From the NCBI GenBank assembly GCA_030835825.1, contig JAURRA010000005.1, positions 1 to 64,000 of the forward strand: a DNA stretch of 64,000 bases. Direction: 5' to 3'. Positions 27,808 through 37,161 of this stretch are shown here, piece by piece. This DNA comes from Flavobacteriaceae bacterium. Its GTDB lineage: Bacteria; Bacteroidota; Bacteroidia; Flavobacteriales; Flavobacteriaceae. The translations under genes and the position numbers were made by a program. The notes under the pieces are model-generated. The model was given only the letters and a program-made list of their open reading frames with translations, was not told where the DNA came from and did not search any database. Position 1 is the first letter of the stretch; every line of letters starts with the position of its first letter.

Positions 27808-28395
27808 ATGAAGTCAATTTGCACTAATTTAGAGATTAAAAAAATTGTGGTTTTTGCCTCTGGAAGTGGCTCAAATGCAGAAAATATCATACGATATTTT
27901 AGCAAGAGTAACCATACGGAGATTTCGGCAGTCTTTACCAACAATTCGAACGCAGGAGTAATTGAGCGATGTGAGCGACTAAAAATTGCCTGTTCCGTAC
28001 TCTCCAAAGAAACATGTTTAAACGGCGCTTTACTCCGGGCCGAACTTGATAAAATTCAGCCCAATTTAGTTGTTCTTGCCGGCTATTTGTTGAAGATTCC
28101 TTCGGAAGTCATTCAATTGTACAATATAATTAACATCCACCCCGCCTTATTGCCTAAGTACGGCGGCAAGGGTATGTATGGTCACCACGTTCATGAGGCG
28201 GTTATTGCCTCCAAAGACTTAGAGTCTGGGATTACAATTCATTTTGTCAACGACCAATACGATGAGGGTCAAATTATTTTTCAAGCATCTTGTCAGATTG
28301 ATCCTAGCGATAACGCCAATCAAGTAGCGGAAAAAGTCCATCAGTTAGAAATGACACACTACCCCCTGATTATTGATCAAGTGCTTAATGGCTAA
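27808..28395 (+). CDS. purN: Phosphoribosylglycinamide formyltransferase
   Basis: This 195-aa enzyme of de novo purine synthesis transfers formyl from 10-formyltetrahydrofolate to GAR. Motifs are FASGSGSNAENI and NIHPALLPKYGGKGMYG with HVHEAV. It overlaps the RNase H gene by eight bases. It is divergent from acpP. Confidence 0.95.
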   Translation: MKSICTNLEIKKIVVFASGSGSNAENIIRYFSKSNHTEISAVFTNNSNAGVIERCERLKIACSVLSKETCLNGALLRAELDKIQPNLVVLAGYLLKIPSEVIQLYNIINIHPALLPKYGGKGMYGHHVHEAVIASKDLESGITIHFVNDQYDEGQIIFQASCQIDPSDNANQVAEKVHQLEMTHYPLIIDQVLNG

Positions 28396-29029
28396 GAAAA
28401 AACCAAAATTTTATGTTGTCTGGAAAGGTCATAACACTGGCATATTTGACAGTTGGGATGACTGTAAGTCTCAGGTCAATAATGTCCAAGGTGCTCAGTA
28501 TAAAAGTTTTGAAACGTTTGAAGAGGCTAAAAGTGCTTTCAAAATGCCTTATGAAGCTTCCATAGGTAAAAGCAAAGAAAAACCTCAAAGCTTGTCCGAA
28601 GCCAAGCTTCTAAAAATTGGTCAACCCAACCTAAAATCCATTGCGGTCGATGCGGCAGTCAAAGGCAATCCAGGTCTTATGGAGTATCAAGGTGTAGATA
28701 CTTCAACCAAAAAAGTCTTGTTCAAACAGGGGCCTTTTGAGGAAGGAACCAACAATATAGGAGAATTCTTGGCCCTAGTTCATGGCCTGGCTTATCTCAA
28801 ACAACATAAGAGCGAACTGCTATTGTATAGTGATTCTAAAATTGCCATCAATTGGGTGAAGCAAAAGCAATGCAAAACCAAACTCGAAGAGTCGTCTAAA
28901 AATAAAGTGATTTTTGATCTTGTGCGGCGCGCTATTTTGTGGTTGAACAACAATGAGTACAAAACCACCATCGTTAAATGGGAAACCAAAGCATGGGGAG
29001 AAATTCCTGCAGATTACGGAAGAAAATAA
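28388..29029 (+). CDS. rnhA: Ribonuclease HI with viroplasmin-like N-terminus
   Basis: I chose ATG at 28388 (MAKKKPKFYVVWKGHNTGIF), which gives the classic Caulimovirus viroplasmin-like start; it lies inside purN's last codons. Residues 1-50 bind RNA:DNA hybrid. The rest is an RNase HI fold with acidic residues in SIAVDAAVKGNPG, NNIGEFLALVHG and LLYSDSKIAINW. It removes RNA primers or hybrids. Confidence 0.93.
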   Translation: MAKKKPKFYVVWKGHNTGIFDSWDDCKSQVNNVQGAQYKSFETFEEAKSAFKMPYEASIGKSKEKPQSLSEAKLLKIGQPNLKSIAVDAAVKGNPGLMEYQGVDTSTKKVLFKQGPFEEGTNNIGEFLALVHGLAYLKQHKSELLLYSDSKIAINWVKQKQCKTKLEESSKNKVIFDLVRRAILWLNNNEYKTTIVKWETKAWGEIPADYGRK

Positions 29030-29081
29030 TGTGAAATTTTTACTGAACTTTTCAATCAAGGTAAAATTGCAAGAAAATTTA

Positions 29082-29089
29082 TATATTTG
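29082..29089 (+). promoter_or_regulatory. Candidate -7 box before the accessory patch
   Basis: TATATTTG matches TAnnTTTG perfectly and lies 28 bases before the ATG at 29118. No -33 TTG lies at a standard spacing, so support is partial. Confidence 0.3.
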
Positions 29090-29117
29090 ATTTAATAATC
29101 TAAAAGCCCCTTAGATA

Positions 29118-29507
29118 ATGACCCTCAAATCAAGCATTTATTTTGTTTTATTTTTTTTGGTTGCTTGGTTTTTCAGAATTGTCGATTCAAGAAAATTATT
29201 CGCACGGCTATGTTGAAGACACATTGGCATCATCAAAGACCTTAGATTCAAATTCGGATATTGCAAGTTCTTTAGAAAATTTTATTTCTTTATTAGAAGA
29301 ATACGAACCTCTGTATTTTACATGGATTTCATTTGGAATTTAAATGAAGTTATGAGGTCTAAGTCAATTGTTCATGAAATTTCTGTTTTATCTTTAGAGG
29401 AGAAAGCAGTTGGAAAATATAGTGATAAGTTCATTTCTAAATTCGAGCAGCTTTCAACGGAATTTTATGAATTGGAAAACTTTAAAAAAGTTCCTAATTG
29501 TTGGTAA
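29118..29507 (+). pseudogene. Broken ORF for an exported-type protein (two frameshifts)
   Basis: From ATG 29118 the frame encodes a hydrophobic signal-like start (MTLKSSIYFVLFF) and would then be shifted by one base in the T8 run at 29151-29158. Losing one T would join it to WLLGFSELSIQENYSHGYVE and continue to about 29317. A second shift, repaired by one extra T in the T4 run at 29316-29319, would join DFIWNLNEVMRSK and continue to the TAA at 29505-29507. The whole is AT-rich and resembles no family I know. It may form one longer gene with the Cys-rich frame that follows. Real decay and homopolymer sequencing errors both fit. Confidence 0.5.
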
Positions 29508-29881
29508 TGAATAGCCAAGATTTCTATCGTTGTCTAATGAAAAACGAAACGTATTTTTTATATTATTTTAATACTATTAAAAATGATTTAAAAGATCCGA
29601 TGCAAGAAACTTATTTTGATTCTTTTCAAAGTGATTTGTGAATTTTAAGCAGTGATCCTGATTGTCTACAGTGCATTACTACTGCAACTCGCTGTGCGGC
29701 CGCAGCCTATAACGCTCTGAGCTATGCTCTAATAGTAAGCGCATCGATGGCAGTTGTTAACCCAGTAGCCGCAGCTTTATATTTGGGTTATGCCTATATT
29801 CAACATAGTAATGCTCAACAGAATTGTAGTTCAAATTTTAACCTTTGTGCTGACGTTCATTGTTTTAATAATCAAGATTAA
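29507..29881 (+). pseudogene. Cys- and Ala-rich ORF interrupted by an in-frame TGA
   Basis: ATG 29507 overlaps the preceding TAA (TAATG). A 44-residue polar stretch ends at TGA 29639-29641. The same frame continues unbroken for 79 codons to TAA 29879-29881. That second part has CLQC near its start, another Cys after six residues, an Ala-rich hydrophobic core of about 40 residues (AAAAYNALSYALIVSASMAV, then NPVAAALYLGYAYIQ) and three further Cys, six in all. I do not recognise the family. It could be a small secreted or membrane-active protein, or the C-terminus of the broken gene before it. Confidence 0.45.
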
Positions 29882-30210
29882 TGGTGAGAATATTAAAGTT
29901 TATTCAACTTGCATTGTACGTTATTATTATTGCCGTGGCAATAATAGCCGCGTTTCCAGCAATTTTTAACGACACTTTGATTTTTAAAGTGCTTAGCCGA
30001 TTTGGTTTAGGAAATTTTGGTTTAATTGTAGTCATTCTTACCCTCATGATCAAGCTACTTCGCGAGTATTTCACTTCGAAAGAAGAGTTCAAAATCAAAC
30101 GATTAAATTCGTTTTCTATTTTTATTTTTGTAATTACTGTTCTAGTTGTTACCTACGCATTATATAGACTCAAAACAATCACTATTTTTAATATGGTTCT
30201 TTTCATATAA
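29881..30210 (+). CDS. Small three-helix membrane protein
   Basis: This intact 109-aa protein has three hydrophobic helices (about residues 8-26, 44-57 and 77-93) separated by charged loops such as KLLREYFTSKEEFKIKRLN. Its ATG shares one base with the TAA of the Cys-rich ORF (TAATG), so translation is probably coupled to it. No family recognised. Size and position resemble immunity or partner proteins beside small secreted peptides, but that is only an analogy. Confidence 0.6.
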   Translation: MVRILKFIQLALYVIIIAVAIIAAFPAIFNDTLIFKVLSRFGLGNFGLIVVILTLMIKLLREYFTSKEEFKIKRLNSFSIFIFVITVLVVTYALYRLKTITIFNMVLFI

Positions 30211-30214
30211 TATG

Positions 30215-30222
30215 TAGTTTTG
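30215..30222 (+). promoter_or_regulatory. Candidate -7 box of the PfkB kinase gene
   Basis: TAGTTTTG matches TAnnTTTG exactly, 20 bases before ATG 30243. It separates the accessory patch from the housekeeping genes that follow. No clear -33 element was seen. Confidence 0.35.
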
Positions 30223-30242
30223 TAGAATAACACATTCTATCT

Positions 30243-31166
30243 ATGAGTCAATTGGTTGCTGTTGGAACTGTTGCTTTCGACGCCATTGAAACGCCTTTCG
30301 GGAAAACAGACAAAATACTAGGTGGTGCCGCAACATATATCGGTTTGGCGGCGAGTCATTTAAGCGTTGACGTGGCCTTGGTAGCCATCATCGGTGACGA
30401 TTTTCCTCAAACTTTTTTAGACCTCCTAAAATCACGCCGCATTAACATTGACGGTGTCGCAATAATTCCTGGAGAAAAATCTTTTTTTTGGAGCGGACGG
30501 TATCATCATGACATGAATTCGCGAGACACTCTGGCCACTGAATTAAATGTTTTGACGCAGTTTGACCCCAAGGTGCCAAAGATATATAAGGATGCAGATG
30601 TTCTACTTTTGGGAAACCTCAATCCTGAAGCACAGCTCGCAGCTATTGCGCAAATGACAGGTCCAAAGTTCATTGTTATGGACACAATGAACTATTGGAT
30701 GGATAACAGTTATGATGCCTTAACTAAAGTGATTGCCAAGGTGGATGCCATCACCATCAATGACGAGGAAGCGAGGCAATTGTCTGGCGACTACTCCTTG
30801 GTCAAAGCAGCCAGTAAAATTCAAAGTATGGGGCCGAAATTTGTTATCATAAAAAAAGGGGAACACGGCGCTCTACTTTTTCATAAAGATCAGGTGTTTT
30901 TTGCACCAGCGCTGCCACTAGAAGAGGTGTTTGACCCCACAGGAGCAGGCGATTCATTTGCTGGTGGATTTGCAGGCTATTTGGCAAAAACAGAAGATTT
31001 CTCCTTTGAAAACTTAAAATCGGCCATTATTTATGGCACTGCTTTAGCCTCATTTTGCGTCGAGGCTTTTGGCACAAAACGTTTAACCGAAATCAATCAT
31101 TCTGACATTCAGTCCAGACTGAGCATGCTGAAATCTCTGATACAGTTTGATATAGAATTGCATTAA
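30243..31166 (+). CDS. PfkB family carbohydrate/nucleoside kinase
   Basis: This 307-aa ribokinase-fold kinase shows the N-terminal GGAATYIGLAASHL sugar-binding motif and the C-terminal catalytic DPTGAGDSFAGGFAGYLA with its Asp base. The substrate may be a sugar or a nucleoside. It lies 43 bp upstream of a PurF-like gene, so a role in nucleoside salvage is plausible but not shown. Confidence 0.88.
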   Translation: MSQLVAVGTVAFDAIETPFGKTDKILGGAATYIGLAASHLSVDVALVAIIGDDFPQTFLDLLKSRRINIDGVAIIPGEKSFFWSGRYHHDMNSRDTLATELNVLTQFDPKVPKIYKDADVLLLGNLNPEAQLAAIAQMTGPKFIVMDTMNYWMDNSYDALTKVIAKVDAITINDEEARQLSGDYSLVKAASKIQSMGPKFVIIKKGEHGALLFHKDQVFFAPALPLEEVFDPTGAGDSFAGGFAGYLAKTEDFSFENLKSAIIYGTALASFCVEAFGTKRLTEINHSDIQSRLSMLKSLIQFDIELH

Positions 31167-31209
31167 AAAATACATCTATGATCACTAGAACAATTAATAC
31201 CTTTGACTT

Positions 31210-33108
31210 ATGAGTGATGTGATCAAACACGAATGTGGAATAGCCTTAGTTAGGCTATTAAAGCCACTTTCTTTTTATCAGGAAAAATACGGTTCGGCAT
31301 TTTACGGCATCAACAAAATGTATCTGATGCTTGAAAAACAGCACAACCGCGGGCAAGATGGCGCCGGGTTTGCCAGTATAAAATTGGATGTAGCTCCAGG
31401 TCAAAGATTTATCAGTCGTGTTCGCTCAAATGAACCTCAACCTATAAAAGACATTTTCAGTCAAATTAATGGGAGAATCAATACATCTTTAGAGGAAGAT
31501 CCTGCTCTTATTAACGACACAGAGCGCCTTAAAGCAAGTGTTCCATATCTCGGAGAATTGATGTTAGGGCATTTACGCTATGGTACTTTTGGAAATAACA
31601 GCATAGAGAGTGTCCATCCCTTTTTGAGACAAAACAATTGGATGCATAGAAACCTGATCATCGCTGGAAATTTTAACATGACCAACGTGAAGGAATTGTT
31701 CGAAGATTTGGTTGAAATTGGACAGCACCCCAAGGACTACACCGATACAGTAACAGTGATGGAAAATATTGGCCATTTTCTCGATGATGCTGTTCTAGAT
31801 TTATACTACGACCTCAAACAACAAGGCTATGACAAAAAAGAGGCCTCTCCGTTAATTTGTGATCAAATGAATGTTGGAGAAATTTTAAAAATGGCCTCAA
31901 AAAAATGGGATGGTGGATATGCTATTGCTGGCTTAATTGGCCATGGCGACGCCTTTGTTTTGCGCGATCCTTCAGGTATTCGGCCAGCCTATTATTACCA
32001 AGATGACGAAGTCGTGGTGGTGGCCTCAGAACGTCCTGCCATCCAAACAGTATTTAATGTCAATCAAAACAATATTCGCGAAATTGACCCCGGTCATGCT
32101 TTGATTATCAAAAAGAACGGCTCGGTCTTTATGACTGAAATTAATACCCCAATGGCACGAATGGCTTGTTCTTTCGAGCGCATCTATTTTTCTCGCGGAA
32201 ATGATGCCGACATTTATCAGGAGCGAAAAAAATTAGGGCAGTTGTTGTTGCCTCAAGTTTTGAAGGCTATTGACGACGATATCATGAATACTGTTTTCTC
32301 CTACATTCCTAATACGGCAGAAATTTCTTTCTATGGTATGGTTGAAACCGTAGAGCGAATATTGAATAACAGAAAGGCACAAGAAATTATCGACAAGAAC
32401 GGGAGCCTAACCACAGAGGAAATTCAGTCCATTTTAGACCGACGACCAAGAATTGAAAAGATTGCCATAAAAGATGTCAAATTGAGAACTTTTATTACTC
32501 AAGACAGCTCAAGAGATGATTTGGTGGCTCACGTTTACGATTCCACATACGGTGTTGTAAAACCAACAGACAATTTGGTAATAATTGACGATAGTATCGT
32601 TCGGGGTACAACCCTTAAAAAGAGTATTTTGCGTATTCTTAGCCGATTGAATCCAAAACGGATCGTTGTTGTTTCCTCGGCCCCTCAAATCCGATACCCA
32701 GACTGTTACGGCATTGACATGGCCAATTTGGGTGACCTTATTGCGTTTCGAGCAACATTATCGCTACTCCAAGACCATCAAATGTCGCATCTGCTCAATG
32801 AGGTCTATCAAAAATGCAAATCAGAAGTTGTCATAAAGGATAGGGTACAAGTCAATCATGTCAAAGCCTTGTATGCACCTTTTACTCCCGACATGATTTC
32901 AGATAAAATCGCAGAATTAATCAACTCGGATAAAGTAGATTGTGAAGTTAAGGTGATTTTCCAGACCATCGAAAACCTACATTTGTCATGTCCTCAAAAT
33001 CTTGGCGACTGGTATTTCACAGGTGATTACCCAACTCCTGGGGGGCACCGCGTGGTTAACCAAGCATTAATTAATTTTGTTGAAGGGTCAACTGAAAGGG
33101 CTTATTGA
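31210..33108 (+). CDS. Amidophosphoribosyltransferase-like protein
   Basis: This 632-aa protein combines an N-terminal class II glutamine amidotransferase (propeptide MSDVIKHE, then nucleophile Cys9 in ECGIALV; QHNRGQDGAGF) with a phosphoribosyltransferase domain (PRPP loop VIIDDSIVRGTTLKKS near residue 458). It would make 5-phosphoribosylamine, the first step of purine synthesis. Classical PurF is about 470-500 aa; the C-terminal extension of more than 100 residues and the altered N-terminus mark a flavobacterial-type variant. Whether a canonical purF exists elsewhere is not visible here. Confidence 0.88.
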   Translation: MSDVIKHECGIALVRLLKPLSFYQEKYGSAFYGINKMYLMLEKQHNRGQDGAGFASIKLDVAPGQRFISRVRSNEPQPIKDIFSQINGRINTSLEEDPALINDTERLKASVPYLGELMLGHLRYGTFGNNSIESVHPFLRQNNWMHRNLIIAGNFNMTNVKELFEDLVEIGQHPKDYTDTVTVMENIGHFLDDAVLDLYYDLKQQGYDKKEASPLICDQMNVGEILKMASKKWDGGYAIAGLIGHGDAFVLRDPSGIRPAYYYQDDEVVVVASERPAIQTVFNVNQNNIREIDPGHALIIKKNGSVFMTEINTPMARMACSFERIYFSRGNDADIYQERKKLGQLLLPQVLKAIDDDIMNTVFSYIPNTAEISFYGMVETVERILNNRKAQEIIDKNGSLTTEEIQSILDRRPRIEKIAIKDVKLRTFITQDSSRDDLVAHVYDSTYGVVKPTDNLVIIDDSIVRGTTLKKSILRILSRLNPKRIVVVSSAPQIRYPDCYGIDMANLGDLIAFRATLSLLQDHQMSHLLNEVYQKCKSEVVIKDRVQVNHVKALYAPFTPDMISDKIAELINSDKVDCEVKVIFQTIENLHLSCPQNLGDWYFTGDYPTPGGHRVVNQALINFVEGSTERAY

Positions 33109-33221
33109 CACTTTGTCGATAATAATTGCATTTAATCTAAAAACTGACGCCCAATTTATGGCTTCACTTATCTTCGTTTCACCATAACATAAGTAGGTTA
33201 AGTTCATGGTAGATTTGGGGC

Positions 33222-33252
33222 AAAAAAGGTGAACATCTTGTTCACCTTTTTT
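33222..33252. terminator. Bidirectional rho-independent terminator
   Basis: AAAAAAGGTGAAC, loop ATCTT, GTTCACCTTTTTT gives a perfect 13-bp stem whose ends are A6 and T6, so it ends transcription from both sides. It lies between the convergent PurF-like gene and sodA. Confidence 0.85.
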
Positions 33253-33276
33253 ATTTTACCTAAAATAGGGTTTAAA

Positions 33277-33885
33277 TTACTTGCCTTGCGCGAACCTGCG
33301 AGCTACTTCATTCCAATTAATAATATTGAAAAAAGCATTAATATAATCTGGTCTGCGATTTTGATAATTCAAATAATAGGCGTGCTCCCATACATCCAAG
33401 CCTAAAATAGGGGTGCCTCCACAACCAACATTAGGCATTAAGGGACAGTCTTGATTTGGCGTTGAACAAACCTTTAAGGATCCGCCCTTATGAACGCAAA
33501 GCCATGCCCATCCTGAACCAAATTGACCTGCCGCAGCAGCCGAAAAGGCGTCCTGGAAAGCTTCTAATGACCCAAACGAGGTGTCAATGGCGTCTTTTAA
33601 CTCCCCTGATAATGAGCCGCGATTATTTGGGCTAATCACTTTCCAAAACAAATCGTGATTGTAATAACCTCCTGCATTATTGCGGAGTGCTGAATTTCCC
33701 ATATCCAAATTAGGCAACAAGGAATCCATTGGTGTCCCGTCAAGATCAGATCCTTCAACTGCTGCATTAAGTTTGGCCGTGTATCCACTGTGATGTTTTG
33801 AGTGGTGAATTTCCATTGTTCTAGCATCAATATGAGGCTCTAAGGCATCATAGGTGTAATCCAATTCTGTTAATTGATATGGCAT
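33277..33885 (-). CDS. sodA: Superoxide dismutase (Fe/Mn family)
   Basis: This 202-aa enzyme disproportionates superoxide. Metal ligands are His27 in MEIHHSKHH, the His in [10 protein letters not shown], and Asp/His in [11 protein letters not shown]. The FGSGWAWL and PILGLD motifs are standard. Metal choice (Fe or Mn) is not certain from the sequence. It converges on the PurF-like gene. Confidence 0.96.
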   Translation of the reverse strand: MPYQLTELDYTYDALEPHIDARTMEIHHSKHHSGYTAKLNAAVEGSDLDGTPMDSLLPNLDMGNSALRNNAGGYYNHDLFWKVISPNNRGSLSGELKDAIDTSFGSLEAFQDAFSAAAAGQFGSGWAWLCVHKGGSLKVCSTPNQDCPLMPNVGCGGTPILGLDVWEHAYYLNYQNRRPDYINAFFNIINWNEVARRFAQGK

Positions 33886-33917
33886 AATGAATAGTTTTTA
33901 ATAGTTTATTGAATGCT

Positions 33918-33925
33918 CAAATTTA
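33918..33925 (-). promoter_or_regulatory. Candidate -7 box of sodA
   Basis: TAAATTTG on the minus strand matches TAnnTTTG, 32 bases upstream of the sodA ATG. The upstream TTTG is only 12 bases away, so a proper -33 element is not evident. Confidence 0.3.
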
Positions 33926-33994
33926 CAATTTTAGACGCAAACCACAGCAGCAGATTCGTTAAGAATACCTAAATTGTTAGCTTAATTCTAACCA

Positions 33995-36900
33995 TTGAAA
34001 AAAGCAACTTTCAAAGTTTTTAGCGCCTCGGCTGGTAGCGGAAAAACATATGCTCTAGTGCAATCATATCTAGAAGTGCTTTTATCTGCGTCACATCCAG
34101 CGATTTGTAAAAAAATTCTAGCGGTCACCTTCACCAATAAGGCTGTCGAGGAAATGAAAAGTAGGATTTTGACAACATTGGGTGAATTTTCAAATCCTGA
34201 CATCATATACCACCCCAACGACATGTTCGTGGACTTATGCAAATCCACAAAACTACCTGCCCAAAAACTTCATGAAAGAGCAAAAAATGGACTGCAATAT
34301 ATTGCGCATCATTACCACGATTTCAATGTATCCACTATAGACAGATTCACTCAAAAAGTTGTTCGCACCTTTGCGCAAGACCTGAAATTATCTCATAATT
34401 TTGAAGTATCCCTCGATCATTCAAAGGTATTGTCAGAGGCTGTTGATCGATTTATTTCTAAAGCAGGTGGAGACTCACAATTGACAGAAATCATGTTAGA
34501 TTTCGTCTTTGACAAAGTCCAAGACGATAAAAGTGCTGATATCAGTATTGACTTTTTTAAAATGTCCGAACGGCTGCTTTCGGAAAACGATCTGCCTATT
34601 TTAGAACAAATCAGCACTTTGGAGATCAAAGATCATATGGCCTTCAAGAAACTTCTGAAAAACACCATCCATGATCTTCACGAGCAGGTGAAGTCCGTAG
34701 CTCAGTCTGTTCTCGAGAGTCTTGAAGAACAGGAGATCGCATTGACTAGTTTTCCTTATCAAACTTTACCCAATCACTTCAAGAAAATCGCTAGTGGAGA
34801 AATTAAAAATTTGTACGCCAATAAACTAGAAGAACAAATTGAAGTAGGGCAATTGCTGAGCAAAAAGGCCTCGGAAGATGAGAGGCTAAGACTCGACCAT
34901 CTATTGCCAGAGATTCAAAAAGCCTATCAACATCTGAAAGTTTCGATTCACTTGCTTGGATTATACCAAAATTTTCACAGCAATATCACACCATTGTCGA
35001 TACTAAAGGGCCTGGACAAAGAGCTGGAACAAATGAAACTGGAGCAAAATTTCCTGCTCATTTCGGAATTCAACAACCTTATCAGCAATCATTTGAAAAA
35101 CGAACCTACCCCATTTATTTATGAACGATTGGGCGAAAATTACAGTCACTTTTTTATAGATGAATTTCAAGATACTTCTGTAAAGCAATGGGAGAATTTG
35201 CTCCCTTTACTGAGCCACAGTTTAGCCTCAACTGGTTCAAGTGTCACCTTAGTTGGAGATGCCAAACAGGCCATATACCGCTGGCGCGGCGGGAAGGTAG
35301 AACAATTTATACGCTTAAGTGAGCGCTCTCCATTTCATATCAAATTAGATCGAATCGTCTTACCCAAAAACTATAGAAGTGACTTTCATATTGTGGATTT
35401 TAACAATAAATTATTTCAATGCCTTTCTAAATTCGTTTTTTCCGACCCGTCGCATACCCAACTTTTTGAACAGAGCAAACAAGATCACAAAAAAACTGGC
35501 GGGGGCTATGTCAGTTTAACATTCATAGATACAATTGCTGAAAGCAAATACGCGGATTACTGCGCTGCCGTTTTTGACCGAATTGTGCAATGCAATAAGG
35601 ACGGCATTGATTTAGGAGACATTGTAGTCTTAGTGAGAAAAAATAAAGAAGGTATTGCTGTCGCTCGACACCTTGCCAAAAACAATATTGCAGTTGTGTC
35701 TTCCGAATCCTTGATTTTGTCAAGTTCTCCGGAAGTTAGGCTGGTCGTAAAGATTTTAAAAATGATTTTAGAGCCAAAAAATCTTAACGTCAGACTTGAG
35801 GTTTTAACCTATTTAGGCCAAAATCGGGAGGATATTGACGACTGGCATGCCTTTTATGTCAAACATCTCTTTCTAAGGGAATGGGACTTTTTCAAATCTT
35901 TGAGCACTCTGGGGGTTGACTTCAATCCCAAGGATTATTCTGGAATGTCAATCTATGAAATGGTAGAGGGGGTGATCATAGCATTTGGATTAGCCCATCG
36001 GTCTGATGCCTATTTGCAGTATTTTCTAGATGAGGTGTTACAATTCATGTCTCAAAAGTCTGCAGGACTGTCAGCCTTTCTGGAGTACTACGAGCAAAAC
36101 GAAAGCAAACTAAGTATCGTCGGCACCAAACAATCTAATGCGGTACAAATTATGACCATTCATTCGGCAAAAGGTCTAGAATTTCCAGTTGTTATATTCC
36201 CTTTTGCCGAACAAAATATCTACAAAGAACCATCAACTAAATTGTGGTATAATTTGGACAACACCCCGTTTAGTCATATGGCCTATTCACTGGTTAATGT
36301 AAATAAAGATTTACCTCATACAGGCACTCAGGGAACTGATATATACAACAAGCATCGGTCAGATTTAGAGCTCGATAATTTAAACTTACTGTATGTTGCT
36401 CTGACCAGGGCGGAAAATCAATTACACGTCATTGGAAATCAAGGGCATCAGCCGCACGAGCGGACATACAGCGGATTTTTGAAATACTATCTAGAAAAAC
36501 AAGGGGTCTGGAATTCACAAAAACAGTTTTACCAATTTGGTGATTTGTATGATGGTAAAAAAATGGATTCCAATACTAACGAAAGTATTGAAAAAATTAG
36601 GTGTTCTATGCGGCCCATCTCTAGTTTGCCAGCACGAATTATAACCAATGCCTCATTAATGTGGAATGAAAAATTTGGCGATGCTCTAGAAAGGGGTAAT
36701 TTAATGCATTGGTATATGGCTCAAATCAAGCAAGAGACCGATATTCCATTCGCCTCGAAATTACTTTTGAGAAATGGGATGGCTAGCGAATCCCAAAAAG
36801 AAGATCTCGAAACAATTGCAAGGAATATTGTCAGTAATCCCATGGTAAAACCCTTTTTTAGTGGTGCTCATAAAACCTACAACGAAAGGGATATTCTCGA

Positions 36901-37114
36901 TCCTGAGGGCAATATTTCACGACCTGATAGAATCAATATCATTTCAAAAAATGAAGCTGTTATTATAGACTACAAAAGCAGCCAGCCTGACTCCATTGAT
37001 CAGAAGCAACTCAACGGATATCGCTTTGCATTGCATCAAATGGGGTATGAGTTTGTCAAAAATATCTTGATTTATGTCTCAGAAGATACAACCCCGGAAT
37101 TCGTAGTGTTTTAG
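33995..37114 (+). CDS. AddA-like UvrD/RecB helicase-nuclease
   Basis: This 1039-aa protein resembles exodeoxyribonuclease V beta/AddA. Walker A is SASAGSGKTYALV; other UvrD motifs are FIDEFQDTS, GDAKQAIYRWRGG and LYVALTRAENQL. A C-terminal PD-(D/E)xK nuclease carries VIIDYKSSQP. It would resect double-strand breaks for recombination with the AddB-like protein encoded at 39945. Translation starts at TTG 33995, directly after an in-frame stop at 33989. Confidence 0.9.
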   Translation: MKKATFKVFSASAGSGKTYALVQSYLEVLLSASHPAICKKILAVTFTNKAVEEMKSRILTTLGEFSNPDIIYHPNDMFVDLCKSTKLPAQKLHERAKNGLQYIAHHYHDFNVSTIDRFTQKVVRTFAQDLKLSHNFEVSLDHSKVLSEAVDRFISKAGGDSQLTEIMLDFVFDKVQDDKSADISIDFFKMSERLLSENDLPILEQISTLEIKDHMAFKKLLKNTIHDLHEQVKSVAQSVLESLEEQEIALTSFPYQTLPNHFKKIASGEIKNLYANKLEEQIEVGQLLSKKASEDERLRLDHLLPEIQKAYQHLKVSIHLLGLYQNFHSNITPLSILKGLDKELEQMKLEQNFLLISEFNNLISNHLKNEPTPFIYERLGENYSHFFIDEFQDTSVKQWENLLPLLSHSLASTGSSVTLVGDAKQAIYRWRGGKVEQFIRLSERSPFHIKLDRIVLPKNYRSDFHIVDFNNKLFQCLSKFVFSDPSHTQLFEQSKQDHKKTGGGYVSLTFIDTIAESKYADYCAAVFDRIVQCNKDGIDLGDIVVLVRKNKEGIAVARHLAKNNIAVVSSESLILSSSPEVRLVVKILKMILEPKNLNVRLEVLTYLGQNREDIDDWHAFYVKHLFLREWDFFKSLSTLGVDFNPKDYSGMSIYEMVEGVIIAFGLAHRSDAYLQYFLDEVLQFMSQKSAGLSAFLEYYEQNESKLSIVGTKQSNAVQIMTIHSAKGLEFPVVIFPFAEQNIYKEPSTKLWYNLDNTPFSHMAYSLVNVNKDLPHTGTQGTDIYNKHRSDLELDNLNLLYVALTRAENQLHVIGNQGHQPHERTYSGFLKYYLEKQGVWNSQKQFYQFGDLYDGKKMDSNTNESIEKIRCSMRPISSLPARIITNASLMWNEKFGDALERGNLMHWYMAQIKQETDIPFASKLLLRNGMASESQKEDLETIARNIVSNPMVKPFFSGAHKTYNERDILDPEGNISRPDRINIISKNEAVIIDYKSSQPDSIDQKQLNGYRFALHQMGYEFVKNILIYVSEDTTPEFVVF

Positions 37115-37128
37115 GTCAGGGATTTTAG

Positions 37129-37136
37129 TAAATTTG
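37129..37136 (+). promoter_or_regulatory. Candidate -7 box of kbl
   Basis: TAAATTTG matches TAnnTTTG, 25 bases before the ATG at 37162. No good TTTG -33 box is present. Confidence 0.3.
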
Positions 37137-37161
37137 ATTTTTTAAATCCAATTCGCAAGCC

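Noticed and set aside
31198-31205. TACCTTTG as a promoter -7 box of the PurF-like gene
   Set aside because: It lies only five bases before the ATG, so the expected transcription start would fall at or after the start codon, and no -33 element is visible.
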